A DNA stretch of 64,000 nucleotides from RPQJ01 sp963846315 (GTDB lineage Bacteria > Pseudomonadota > Gammaproteobacteria > Steroidobacterales > Steroidobacteraceae), in assembly GCA_963846315.1 (NCBI GenBank), contig CAWJVM010000015.1:62001-126000 (forward strand), in the 5' to 3' direction. Made by a program: the position numbers and the translations under genes. Positions 17,811 through 26,091 of this stretch are shown in pieces. A model generated the notes under the pieces. That model was not told where the DNA came from. It did not search any database and worked only from the letters and a program-made list of their open reading frames with translations. How positions within the stretch are numbered: the stretch's first letter is position 1; every line of letters begins with the position of its first letter.

Positions 17811-19084
17811 TCCGCCAGTTCCGCGTGCAGCGCGTCCACGCAGCGCCAGACGTCGTCGAAGCTGTTGTAGAACGGCACCGGTGCGGCGCGGATCACGTCC
17901 GGCTCGCGCCAGTCAGGCAGGATCGAACGCTGCCGCAGGCCGTCGAAGACGGCGCGTGCACGATCGCGCGACAGGCCGACCAGCCGCAACGACAACGCGG
18001 CACCGCGTGCGTCCGGCACGGCGGGCGTGATGATTTCGACGCGATCCGGGAGGCGCGCCTGCACCAGTCGTTCGAAGTAACCCGTCAGCGTGACCGATTT
18101 CTGGCGCAGGGCCGGCAGGCCGGCCGCGGCGAAATGCGCGAGCGACGCCGCGAGCGGCGCCATGGCCAGGATCGGAGGATTGCTGAGTTGCCAGCCAGCC
18201 GCGCCAGGGGTGGGTTTGAACTCGGGCGCCATCAGGAAGCGCGTGGCGGGGTCATGACCCCACCAGCCGGCAAATCGCGGCAGCCTCGTGTCCGTGGCAT
18301 GACGCGCGTGGACGAACGCTCCACCCACGGCGCCCGGACCGCCATTCAGGTATTTGTAGTTGCACCACACGGCGAAATCGGCGCCCGCATCGTGCAGCGA
18401 GATCGGCACGTTGCCGATGGCATGCGCGAGATCCCAGCCGACGGTACAGCCGGCCTTGCGGCCCGCCGCCGTGATCGTCGCGACGTCGAGCACCTGGCCC
18501 GTCAGGTACTGGATGCCCGGCAGCAGGATCGTGGCGATGCGTGCGCCTTCGCGGTCGATCGTCGCCAGGATGTCTTCGGTCCGCAGCAGGTCTTCGCCGT
18601 CGCGCGGCGCGATCTCGATCAGGTCGGTCGCGGGGTCGAGCCCGTGGAAACGCACCTGCGATTCGACGGCGTGGCGATCCGATGGGAAGGCAGAGCGTTC
18701 CACCAGGATCGCGCGGCGCGTGCCCGCCGGCCGGTAGAAGCTCACCAGCAGCAGGTGCAGGTTGGCCGTCAGCGTGTTCATCGCGATGACTTCGCTGGTT
18801 TCGGCCCCGACCAGCGTCGCCAGCGCCGGCGCCAGCCGCTCGTGGTACGACATCCAGGGATGACGCCCGTTGAAGTGTCCTTCGACGCCGAGCGAGCGCC
18901 AGTCGCGCATCACGTCTTCGACGTACTCCGTGGCCAGCACGGGTTGCGCGCCGAGCGAGTGTCCGCACAGGTACACGAGTTCGCGACCGCTGGCGGCGTC
19001 GCGAGGCAGGATGAAGCGATCGTGCCAGGCGGCGAGGGCATCCGTGCCGTCGAGCGCGTGCGCGTGTTCCCGGTCGAGCCTCAT
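17807..19084 (-). CDS. kynU: Kynureninase
   Basis: 425 residues from the ATG at 19084, which overlaps the preceding stop (ATGA); longer frames upstream are discarded. Motifs: LVYLCGHSLGAQP, NTLTANLHLLLVSFY, VGWDLAHAIGNVP, and the PLP lysine in WCNYKYLNGGPGAVGG. The PLP enzyme cleaves kynurenine or 3-hydroxykynurenine to (3-hydroxy)anthranilate and alanine. With Kmo encoded next and the dioxygenase first in the operon, 3-hydroxykynurenine is the likely main substrate. Confidence 0.96.
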   Translation of the reverse strand: MRLDREHAHALDGTDALAAWHDRFILPRDAASGRELVYLCGHSLGAQPVLATEYVEDVMRDWRSLGVEGHFNGRHPWMSYHERLAPALATLVGAETSEVIAMNTLTANLHLLLVSFYRPAGTRRAILVERSAFPSDRHAVESQVRFHGLDPATDLIEIAPRDGEDLLRTEDILATIDREGARIATILLPGIQYLTGQVLDVATITAAGRKAGCTVGWDLAHAIGNVPISLHDAGADFAVWCNYKYLNGGPGAVGGAFVHARHATDTRLPRFAGWWGHDPATRFLMAPEFKPTPGAAGWQLSNPPILAMAPLAASLAHFAAAGLPALRQKSVTLTGYFERLVQARLPDRVEIITPAVPDARGAALSLRLVGLSRDRARAVFDGLRQRSILPDWREPDVIRAAPVPFYNSFDDVWRCVDALHAELAE

Positions 19085-19926
19085 GTCGCCACTCCCGTCA
19101 TCGGCAGCAAGGGATACAGCACGGGACGACTCGGCGCCGCATCGGCACCGAAGGCAGGCACCTGCAGGTCGAGCAGGTACAGCCCGTCGGGGACCGAGTC
19201 CGGCACGTACGCAAGTTCCGTGACGAGCGCCCGGCCACGCGTCGCCTGCGCTGCGTCGACGGACCCCGGGGGCAGCCCCCAATACACCCGATGCGCCGCG
19301 AGGTGGCCGCCGTCGTCGGCGCGATCGAGGCTCGGCAGGTCGACGACCAGCGAGTTCACCTCACGTTCGACGAGCCAGCGCATCGCGTCGGGCAAAAAAT
19401 AGGGCGCCGGGCTCGGCGAGCCGGAATACGCGCGGTGCCGTTTGCCCGGGTCGTTCGGCAGGGTGCGGATCACGACTGCCGTGAACGGGGCGCCCAGCCA
19501 GGCAGCGGTTGCGGCTTCGAGCATGCCGCGGCTGATCACGAGGTCGCCGGCTGCGGCGTGAGCGCCCGGCACGTCAGTCGCTGTCGCCCCCAGGGGCTCG
19601 GGCCGCACCGAGACGACCAGTGCGATGGCAGGCGCCACGGGCGTCAGGCTGGCGACCGTGACCGGGCTGCGCGTGACGTGCCCGACGCATTCGGTGTGGG
19701 TGCCGTGGCAATGCGGGGCCAGCGCATGCACCGCGCAGTTGCAGCTGGCGCCGCTTGCGACGCTGCCGGTGAAGCCGCCGAGCTGCAGGGGCTCGCTCGA
19801 GGCCGGCGTGGCGACGAAGAAGCTCGGTTGCGCGCCGTTGAACTCGAGCACGATGGCAAGATCCGCCGGCGCGCTGACGTCGGCGCGCCAGCGTCGGCCA
19901 CCGGCAGTGAACTCCAGGTCGTTCAA
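19081..19926 (-). CDS. Cyclase family protein, candidate arylformamidase
   Basis: 281 residues. The metal-binding signature of the cyclase/KynB family appears as HCHGTHTECVGH near residues 72-83, and a later Asp/His-containing segment reads VVDLPSLDRADDGGHLAAH. KynB-type enzymes hydrolyse N-formylkynurenine, the step just before Kmo and KynU. The position in this operon supports that role. Caution: it is longer than the usual ~210-residue KynB and has an extra N-terminal ~40 residues, so it may be a separate subfamily recruited to the same job. No tryptophan 2,3-dioxygenase gene is in the window. Confidence 0.72.
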   Translation of the reverse strand: MNDLEFTAGGRRWRADVSAPADLAIVLEFNGAQPSFFVATPASSEPLQLGGFTGSVASGASCNCAVHALAPHCHGTHTECVGHVTRSPVTVASLTPVAPAIALVVSVRPEPLGATATDVPGAHAAAGDLVISRGMLEAATAAWLGAPFTAVVIRTLPNDPGKRHRAYSGSPSPAPYFLPDAMRWLVEREVNSLVVDLPSLDRADDGGHLAAHRVYWGLPPGSVDAAQATRGRALVTELAYVPDSVPDGLYLLDLQVPAFGADAAPSRPVLYPLLPMTGVAT

Positions 19927-19930
19927 GCGG

Positions 19931-20440
19931 TCATTTCCTCAGTACGGCGCCGCAGTTGCGGCAGGCCGTGTGCTCGGGATTCGACCAGAACCGTTCGAAG
20001 ACGGGCGTGAGCTGGGTTTCGAGGTCCGTGATCTGCAGGTATTCGCTGTACAGGCGTGCGTCGCAGTGTTCGCAGTACCACAGGAATCCGTCGGCTTCGC
20101 CGGCGCGGCGTCTGCGCTCGATGACCAGTCCTACCGTGTCGGCAAAACGTTGCGGTGAGTGCGGTACGTGCGCCGGCAGCAGCAGGACGTCGCCCGCGCT
20201 GATGGGAATGTCCACGCGGCGGCCGTGCTGGATAGTCCGCAACAGCATGTCGCCCTCGAGCTGGTAGAAGAACTCCTCGCCCGGGTCGTCGTGGTAGTCC
20301 TGGCGGGCGTTCGGGCCGCCGACCACCATGATGATGAACTCGCCCTGTTCGAACACCTGCTTGTTGCAGACGGGTGGACGCAGTTCGGACCGGTGCGCTT
20401 CGATCCACTGCCGGAGGTTGAACGATGTCAAAGACTGCAT
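19931..20440 (-). CDS. nbaC: 3-Hydroxyanthranilate 3,4-dioxygenase
   Basis: 169 residues, a single cupin. Iron ligands are expected in QDYHDDPGEEFFYQLEGDMLL (His near 49, Glu near 55) and in HVPHSP near 91. The C-terminus carries a rubredoxin-like metal site, CEHC and CRNC, typical of bacterial forms of this enzyme. It opens the ring of 3-hydroxyanthranilate to 2-amino-3-carboxymuconate semialdehyde, which closes spontaneously to quinolinate, the NAD precursor. It is first in the kyn operon. No Shine-Dalgarno is visible; a TATACT hexamer lies only about 10 bases before the ATG, so the message may be nearly leaderless. Confidence 0.95.
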   Translation of the reverse strand: MQSLTSFNLRQWIEAHRSELRPPVCNKQVFEQGEFIIMVVGGPNARQDYHDDPGEEFFYQLEGDMLLRTIQHGRRVDIPISAGDVLLLPAHVPHSPQRFADTVGLVIERRRRAGEADGFLWYCEHCDARLYSEYLQITDLETQLTPVFERFWSNPEHTACRNCGAVLRK

Positions 20441-20463
20441 GGGCCGAGTATAAATTAGCCTCC

Positions 20464-21144
20464 ATGACCCGACGCAGACTCCGCACCGGTCCCGCCTGCC
20501 TGGCCCTGGCTCTTGCCGCGGTGGGCGCGCAGGTGCCCGTCGGCGCCCAGACGACGGCGGACACCAGCCCGTCCGGGGCCGCCCCGACCGTGAATGCGGT
20601 CTGGACGGAGCACAAATTCACGTTCACGTATTTCGGCCTGGGCGTGTACTACGGGTGCGGCGGCCTGGAAAACAAGATCGAGTACATCCTGACCGAGCTC
20701 GGCGCTCGCCCGGATGTCCGCGTATGGGTCGGTTGTATCGATGGTCCGGGGGTCCAGCCGATGCCGACGGCGCGTATCAAGTGGCCGTACCCACCGAGCT
20801 GACGCCGGAGATTCTCGCCAGGCTCGAGGCGGAAAAGTCGAAGCGCGAGCTGGTCGCAAGAACCAGGGGCACGGGCGCCGTGGTCGACGTCGCGACGGCG
20901 CCGTTTCCCGCCGAGCGTCGTGTCGTCGAATTCGAGGGCCGGCATCGCGGTCGCATCAACGATGGCGACTGCGAGCTGCTGCGACCAGTTGCTGCCGCAG
21001 GTGCTGGAAAAACTGGGTATGCGCGAGGCGCCCGGCTCGTCGCTGAAGTGCACGCCACGCCAGTCGCAGTTCGGTGCGGTCCGCCTCCGGCTCGAATCGC
21101 TGCATGCGATGCCGGCCGCGGTGGCGGAACTCACCCCGCCCTGA
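20464..21144 (+). CDS. Secreted hypothetical protein, two frame changes
   Basis: I do not recognise the family. From the ATG at 20464 a good signal peptide is read (basic MTRRRLRTG, then a hydrophobic core ending in GAQ). The mature part includes FTYFGLGVYYGCGG. Two compensating frame changes are needed to read the rest: one between about 20715 and 20775 (near a run of five G), after which the frame gives VAVPTELTPEILARLEAEKS; and one near 20965-20985, after which LLPQVLEKLGMREAPGSS runs to the TGA at 21144. Overall length stays 3n. An alternative ATG at 20425 has a GGAGG site but would lengthen the signal peptide and overlap nbaC. Confidence 0.6.
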
Positions 21145-21183
21145 GGCCAGGGCCGCGCGCCAGTGATCGTTGCAGGCGTCGTC

Positions 21184-22026
21184 TCAGTCGGCCAGCGGCA
21201 GCCCGCCGGTGTGATTCGCCACGTGCACCGGCCGGGCGTCCTGCAGGTCGAGGCGTTGCCCGGTCAACGTGCCGCCCCAGACGCAACCCGTGTCGAGGCC
21301 GAGAACGCGGTCTTCGTTGACGTAACCCATGGCGGACCAGTGGCCGAAGACCAGGCGTTCGCCCGCTGATTTGCGCCACGGAATGCGAAACCAGGGCTGC
21401 GTGCCCGCAGGTGCGGTCGCGGGTACGCCCTTGAATTTCAGTGCCATGCGGCCCGTCGCCACATCGCAGACGCGCAGGCGGGTGAAGGCATTGATCGTGA
21501 AGCGGATGCGGTCCCAGCCGTCGAGGTCGTCGCGCCAGGTGTCCGGCTCGTTGCCGTACATGCGATCGTAGAGCTGGCCGGTACGCTCGCCGAGCAGCTT
21601 GTGCTGCACTTCGGTCGCGCACGCCTGGGCCATCTGCAGGTCCCATTGCGGCGGCAGTCCGGCATGGAGCAGCGAAAGGCCAAGACTCGCGTCGTGGTGC
21701 AGCAGCGGCCGCGTCTGCAGCCAGTCGAGCAGTTCTGCGGCGTCCGGCGCGTCGACGATGGGCCGCAAGCCCGCATCGCCGTCACGCCAGTCCGCGCCGC
21801 CGCGCGCGAGGGCGAGCAGGTGCAGGTCGTGGTTGCCAAGCACGGTGATTGCGGCATCACCGAGTGACTTGACGAAGCGCAGGGTGTCGAGCGAACGCGG
21901 GCCGCGATTGACGAGATCGCCGACGAACCAGAGCTGGTCGCGCGATGCGTCGAAAAGCAGCCGGTCGAGCAGGGCATCCAGTTCGTCCTGGCAGCCCTGG
22001 ACGTCGCCGATCGCAAAGACGGCCAT
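21184..22026 (-). CDS. apaH: Symmetrical bis(5'-nucleosyl)-tetraphosphatase
   Basis: 280 residues. Metallophosphatase motifs are AIGDVQGCQDEL at the N-terminus, FVGDLVNRGPRSLDTL, and VLGNHDLHLLALA; VFGHWSAMGYVNEDRVLGLDTGCVWGG is near the C-terminus, where the last GH and Asp are typical of ApaH. It splits Ap4A symmetrically into two ADP and also removes Np4N caps from RNA. It is the last gene of the lptD-to-apaH direction; the order apaG-apaH is the classical one. Confidence 0.96.
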   Translation of the reverse strand: MAVFAIGDVQGCQDELDALLDRLLFDASRDQLWFVGDLVNRGPRSLDTLRFVKSLGDAAITVLGNHDLHLLALARGGADWRDGDAGLRPIVDAPDAAELLDWLQTRPLLHHDASLGLSLLHAGLPPQWDLQMAQACATEVQHKLLGERTGQLYDRMYGNEPDTWRDDLDGWDRIRFTINAFTRLRVCDVATGRMALKFKGVPATAPAGTQPWFRIPWRKSAGERLVFGHWSAMGYVNEDRVLGLDTGCVWGGTLTGQRLDLQDARPVHVANHTGGLPLAD

Positions 22027-22034
22027 CTAGCCCG

Positions 22035-22418
22035 TCAGTGCAGCACGCCCGGCATGGCGAGCCGGAACGGCGCGATCGGTGCGTCGAACTGCTCGCCGTC
22101 GTCCGCAACCATGTGGTACTTGCCCTGCATGGCGCCGACCGGTGTCTCGAGGATGGCGCCGCTGGAATAGCGGAAACCCTGGCCCGGCTGCAGGTGGGGC
22201 TGTTCACCGACGACGCCTTCACCGACCACTTCCTGCACCTTGCCATTGGCGTCCGTGATCAGCCAGTGGCGCGTCACGAGGCGGGCGGGCTGGGTGCCTT
22301 CGTTGCGGATCGTGATGGTGTACGAGAACACGAAGCGGCCCTCGCCGGGGCTCGACTGGTCCTCGACGTAGTTCGTGCTGACGTCGACACGGATGCGGTG
22401 GGCCTCCGCCGTCGTCAT
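22035..22418 (-). CDS. apaG: Co2+/Mg2+ efflux protein ApaG
   Basis: 127 residues from the ATG at 22418, which overlaps the universal stress gene stop (ATGA); the longer open frame upstream is a shadow. Family motifs: YVEDQSSPGEGRFVFSYTI, RLVTRHWLITDANG, EVVGEGVVGEQP, and PGQGFRYSSGA, then GAMQGKYHM. ApaG is a small Ig-like beta-sandwich protein, named in metal-efflux screens but of unsettled biochemistry. The gap to apaH is 8 bp. Confidence 0.95.
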   Translation of the reverse strand: MTTAEAHRIRVDVSTNYVEDQSSPGEGRFVFSYTITIRNEGTQPARLVTRHWLITDANGKVQEVVGEGVVGEQPHLQPGQGFRYSSGAILETPVGAMQGKYHMVADDGEQFDAPIAPFRLAMPGVLH

Positions 22419-22852
22419 GCCTTTTTCCAGCGCACGGCGAGCACGTCGCACGGTGCCGAATGCAGGATCGTGTCCTCGGTCTGGTTGAACATGATCGACA
22501 GGCCGTGGCGTTCGCGGCTGCCGAGCACGATCAGGTCGACGCCGCGGTCCGTGGCGACACGGACGAGTTCGGCCTTGATGTTGCCGGCCTGCACGATGCG
22601 CTCGGCCCGGTCGAGGCCGGTCTTCTGCGCGAGTTCGGCAATGCGCCGCGTGGCGCGCTCGATCAGCTCGCCTTCGATCTGCACGGCCGGCAGCAGCGCC
22701 TCGCCCATCGGTTCGACGGGGACGTACTCCACGACGTGCAGCAGGATGACCTCGGCGCCGTAGCGCTCGGCGATGTCGCGCGCCCGCTCGGCAATCTTCT
22801 CGCTGCCCTCGGCGACGTCCACAGCCAGCAGGATTTTCTTGTACTCGCGCAT
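22415..22852 (-). CDS. Universal stress protein
   Basis: 145 residues from the ATG at 22852 (MREYKKILLAVDVAEGSEK). A single UspA domain: the first strand ILLAVDV, central LLHVVEYVP, and the ATP-loop-like LIVLGSRERHGLSIMFNQTED near 113-134. The loop lacks the full GxxGxxxxxxGS pattern, as in UspA-type proteins that do not bind ATP. The gene is inserted between rsmA and apaG, which are adjacent in most relatives, and appears to have its own promoter. Confidence 0.9.
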   Translation of the reverse strand: MREYKKILLAVDVAEGSEKIAERARDIAERYGAEVILLHVVEYVPVEPMGEALLPAVQIEGELIERATRRIAELAQKTGLDRAERIVQAGNIKAELVRVATDRGVDLIVLGSRERHGLSIMFNQTEDTILHSAPCDVLAVRWKKA

Positions 22853-22864
22853 GGTGTGCTCCGT

Positions 22865-22909
22865 GGAACGCGTGGTTCCGGTGCGAAAAGCGGTCCAGAC
22901 ACAATTATA
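22865..22909 (-). promoter_or_regulatory. Promoter-like TATAAT and palindrome ahead of the universal stress gene
   Basis: On the minus strand a perfect TATAAT is read at 22909-22904, about 52 bases before the ATG at 22852. Between it and the start lies the inverted repeat GGAAC-GCGTG-GTTCC (22865-22879), which could be an operator or a leader hairpin. No strong -35 is seen 17 bases upstream. This suggests that usp-apaG-apaH can be transcribed separately from the rsmA side. Confidence 0.5.
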
Positions 22910-22939
22910 GGCGGGACCGGAGGGGCCACCCATCGGGAA

Positions 22940-23758
22940 TCATTCTGCCGGAATAGTAGCTTGCGCGTCCTGCTGTCGAGCCACCCACTGCGCCGTGAGG
23001 CCTGCGAACTGCGCCGGAGCGAGCGTTTCGGCCCGCGCCCCGGGATCCACCCCCGCGGCCCGGATCCCGTCCACGTCGAGCAGGCCCATCAGCGAGTTGC
23101 GCAAGGTCTTGCGCCGCTTGGAAAAGGCGGCAGCGACGACGGCGGCGAACGCGTCCTGGTCGACGATGGCGAACGGTGGTGCCGCGTAGGGCGACAGCGC
23201 GAAAAATGTCGAAGTGACCTGGGGCGCGGGTTTGAAAGCGCCCGCACCGATGTCGAACAGCCGTTCCACCTTGACGTGCGGCGCGAGCATCACCGTGAGC
23301 CGGCCGTAATCGCCCGAGCCCGGCGCAGCGGCCATGCGCACGACCACTTCCTTCTGCAACATGAAGTGCATGTCGACGAACGCGTCGAGCTGCGAGATGA
23401 AGTGGAAGAGCAACGGTGTCGAGACGTTATAGGGCAGGTTGCCGATCAGGCGCAGTTTCGGTCCGTCGCCGCGCAGTGCGCGAAAGTCGAACTCGAGAGC
23501 GTCGGCGACGTGCACGCGCAGCTCGCCACGTCCCTGGCAATGGGCCTGCAGCGGCGGCACGACGTCACGATCGATTTCAATGACGTCCAGCGTGCCCGCC
23601 AGTGCGAGCACGGGCGCGGTGATCGCGCCCCGACCGGGGCCGACTTCCACGAGCCGCTCACCGGGGCGGGGATCGATGGCGCGCACGATTCGATCGATCG
23701 TGCCAGGGTCGTGCAGGAAGTGCTGCCCATAGCGCTTCTTGGCGTGACCGTGTTTCAC
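22940..23758 (-). CDS. rsmA: 16S rRNA dimethyladenosine transferase
   Basis: 272 residues. Motifs: KKRYGQHFLHD at the N-terminus, VEVGPGRGAIT (SAM motif I), VIEIDRD, the catalytic NLPYNVSTPLLFHF near residue 107, and FSKRRKTLRNSL near the C-terminus. RsmA (KsgA) dimethylates two adjacent adenines in the 3' hairpin of 16S rRNA late in small-subunit assembly. It overlaps pdxA by 4 bp. Confidence 0.97.
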   Translation of the reverse strand: MKHGHAKKRYGQHFLHDPGTIDRIVRAIDPRPGERLVEVGPGRGAITAPVLALAGTLDVIEIDRDVVPPLQAHCQGRGELRVHVADALEFDFRALRGDGPKLRLIGNLPYNVSTPLLFHFISQLDAFVDMHFMLQKEVVVRMAAAPGSGDYGRLTVMLAPHVKVERLFDIGAGAFKPAPQVTSTFFALSPYAAPPFAIVDQDAFAAVVAAAFSKRRKTLRNSLMGLLDVDGIRAAGVDPGARAETLAPAQFAGLTAQWVARQQDAQATIPAE

Positions 23759-24780
23759 CAGCGCGACGCCTGGTGCCGCGCGCGCCGGCCCAGTTCGAGC
23801 GCGAGCGCGAGCGCCGCCTGCAGGCTGCCAGGGTCGGCCTTGCGCGTGCCAGCGAGGTCGAGGGCCGTGCCGTGATCGACGGACGTGCGCACGATCGGCA
23901 ACCCGAGCGTGACGTTGACTGCGTGGCCGAAGCTCGCGTGCTTCAGCACCGGCAGGCCCTGGTCGTGGAACATGGCGACGACGGCGTCGATGCCCTTGAG
24001 CCGGTGCGGCACGAACGCGGTGTCGGCCGGCACGGGGCCGACGAGATCGAAACCGTCGCGGCGCAGGGCCAGCAGGGTGGGTTCGATCACTTCGATCTCT
24101 TCACGACCGAGGTGACCGCCTTCGCCAGCGTGTGGATTCAGGCCGAGCACGAGAATGCGGGGCCGGCGGACGCCGAACAGAGTCTGCAGGTCGCCTGCCA
24201 CGATGCGCAGGACCGCCTCGAGGCGCGCAGGCGTGATGGCGGCACTGACCTTGCGCAGCGGCAGGTGCGTGGTTGCCAGCGCGACGCGCAGCCCGCCACC
24301 GACCAGCAGCATCACGGGCAGTCGCACGCCCGTGCGGCGCGCCAGGTACTCGGTGTGACCGGTGAATGGAACGCCAGCTTCGTTGATGATCGATTTCTGC
24401 ACCGGCGCGGTCACGATCGCCTGGAACGCCCCCGCCGCACAGCCGCCGATGGCCGCATCGAGCGTTTCGAGGACGTAACGGGCATTGGCCGGGTTGAGCA
24501 CGCCGGGTCGGGCCGGCACTGCCAGCGGCACGTGCAGCAGTTCGACGCCGGCGCGCGGCCGGGAGATTGCGTCAAAGTCCGGCAGGTCGAGCTTGCGGGC
24601 GGAGCGCGGTCGCGCGCGGCCGAACAGCGAGCGATCCCCGATCAGGACGACACGGCAACCCGGCGGCACCGTGTCGAGCAGTTCGGTGCAAAGGTCCGGA
24701 CCGATGCCTGCCGGTTCGCCGGTGGTGACGGCGACGGTACGCAGCGCCATGGCACGGCGCGGTCGGCCCGCGGTGCTCAC
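23755..24780 (-). CDS. pdxA: 4-Hydroxythreonine-4-phosphate dehydrogenase
   Basis: 341 residues from a GTG at 24780 that overlaps the surA stop (GTGA); an ATG at 24750 is an alternative and gives the more usual N-terminus. Motifs: TTGEPAGIGPDL, IVTAPVQKSIINEAG with FTGHTEYLA, ALATTHLPLRKV, LGLNPHAGEGGHLG (metal-binding His), VAMFHDQGLPVLK, and TSVDHGTALD. It performs the NAD-dependent oxidation in pyridoxal phosphate synthesis. The operon order surA-pdxA-rsmA is standard. Confidence 0.96.
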   Translation of the reverse strand: MSTAGRPRRAMALRTVAVTTGEPAGIGPDLCTELLDTVPPGCRVVLIGDRSLFGRARPRSARKLDLPDFDAISRPRAGVELLHVPLAVPARPGVLNPANARYVLETLDAAIGGCAAGAFQAIVTAPVQKSIINEAGVPFTGHTEYLARRTGVRLPVMLLVGGGLRVALATTHLPLRKVSAAITPARLEAVLRIVAGDLQTLFGVRRPRILVLGLNPHAGEGGHLGREEIEVIEPTLLALRRDGFDLVGPVPADTAFVPHRLKGIDAVVAMFHDQGLPVLKHASFGHAVNVTLGLPIVRTSVDHGTALDLAGTRKADPGSLQAALALALELGRRARHQASRW

Positions 24781-26084
24781 ATCCGGTATTCGACGAACGC
24801 TTCGTCGCGCAGCCGCCGCAGCCAGATTTCCGTTTCTTCGTCGGCGCGCGCTTCGCGCAGCTGGCTGACGCAGCGGTTGCGTGTGTTGTCCTCGCTCGCG
24901 TCGTAGGTGCGGCGCCCGAGCAGTTGCACGAGGTGCCAGCCGAACTGGGTCTGGAACGGCGGGCTGATCTCGTTCTCGGCGAGCGCATCGAGCTGCTGCT
25001 CGAAGGCGGGCACGAAGCTGCCGGGTCCGGCCCAGCCGAGGTCGCCCCCGGTCGCCGCCGAGCCCGGGTCTTCGGACGTGACCGAGGCGACCGCCTCGAA
25101 GCTTTCACCCTTCAGGATGCGGTCGCGGATCTGCGTCAGCTTCTGGCGCACGGTCTCGTCGTCCATCACTTCTGTCGGCTTCATCAGGATGTGCCGGGCA
25201 TGCACCTGCGACACGAGCGCGGGCGCCTGGCCGCCGCGAATCTCGAGTACCTTGAAGATGTGCAGGCCGCTCGGCGTGCGGATCGGCGCCGTCACTTCGC
25301 CGGCTTTCAGCGTGGGGATGATGTCGGCAACGAACGACGGTAGCTGGCCGGCCTTGCGCCAGCCGAGCGCGCCGCCTTCGAGCGCGGTGCCGGAATCGGA
25401 GTAGGTGATGGCAAGCTGGGCGAAGTCTTCGTTTTTCTGCGCGCGCTCAAAAACTGCCTGCGCACGCGAGATGCGCTCGGCGATCTGCTTTTCGTCCGCC
25501 GTGCCCGGGATGGCCACCAGGATGTGCGCGAGGTTGAATTCGTTGTCGGCGTCCGGTGACGCCTTGCGCTTCGCGACGCACTGCTCGACTTCGCGCGGCG
25601 ACACGTAGACCCGTGCGAGCACGTCGCGCTGGCGCAGTCCCTGCATCGTCATCTCGCGGCGGATTTCGTCGCGGTAGTCGCGGTAATCGATGCCCTGGGC
25701 CTCGAGCATGGCCGGCAGCTCGCTGAACTTGATCTTGTTGCGAGTGGCGACTTCGGTCAGCGCGTTGTTGATCATCTCGTCCGAGATCTTGAGTCCGAGG
25801 CGGCTGGCCCGCTGCATCTGCAATTCCTGCAGTACGAGGCGCTCGAGCACCTGCTGGCGGAGGACGTTGCGCGGGGGCAGCTGCTGGCCCGATTGCTGGA
25901 TGCGGGCACCGATGACGGACATCTGCTTTTCGACGTCGCTGCGCAGCACCAGGCCGTCGTTGACGACGGCGGCGACCCGGTCGAGCAGGACGCCGGAGGA
26001 GCTCAGGTCCTTGGACTGGGCGTGAGCGGTGCCCACGGCGGCGAGCAACAGGACGGCTGCGCCGAAAAACTGCTTATATTTCAA
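24777..26084 (-). CDS. surA: Periplasmic chaperone / peptidyl-prolyl isomerase SurA
   Basis: 435 residues from a TTG start at 26084, chosen because it gives a proper signal peptide (KYKQFFGAAVLLLAAVGTAHA) and lies 7 bases after the lptD stop; the longer open frame runs into lptD. Domains: N-terminal chaperone region (about 30-170; VVNDGLVLRSDVEKQM), first parvulin domain (about 180-280; NLAHILVAIPG), second parvulin domain (about 290-390; VHARHILMKPTEV, GGDLGWAGPG), and a short C-terminal helix. SurA escorts outer-membrane proteins, including LptD, to the Bam complex. Confidence 0.96.
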   Translation of the reverse strand: MKYKQFFGAAVLLLAAVGTAHAQSKDLSSSGVLLDRVAAVVNDGLVLRSDVEKQMSVIGARIQQSGQQLPPRNVLRQQVLERLVLQELQMQRASRLGLKISDEMINNALTEVATRNKIKFSELPAMLEAQGIDYRDYRDEIRREMTMQGLRQRDVLARVYVSPREVEQCVAKRKASPDADNEFNLAHILVAIPGTADEKQIAERISRAQAVFERAQKNEDFAQLAITYSDSGTALEGGALGWRKAGQLPSFVADIIPTLKAGEVTAPIRTPSGLHIFKVLEIRGGQAPALVSQVHARHILMKPTEVMDDETVRQKLTQIRDRILKGESFEAVASVTSEDPGSAATGGDLGWAGPGSFVPAFEQQLDALAENEISPPFQTQFGWHLVQLLGRRTYDASEDNTRNRCVSQLREARADEETEIWLRRLRDEAFVEYRM

Positions 26085-26091
26085 GGGTATC

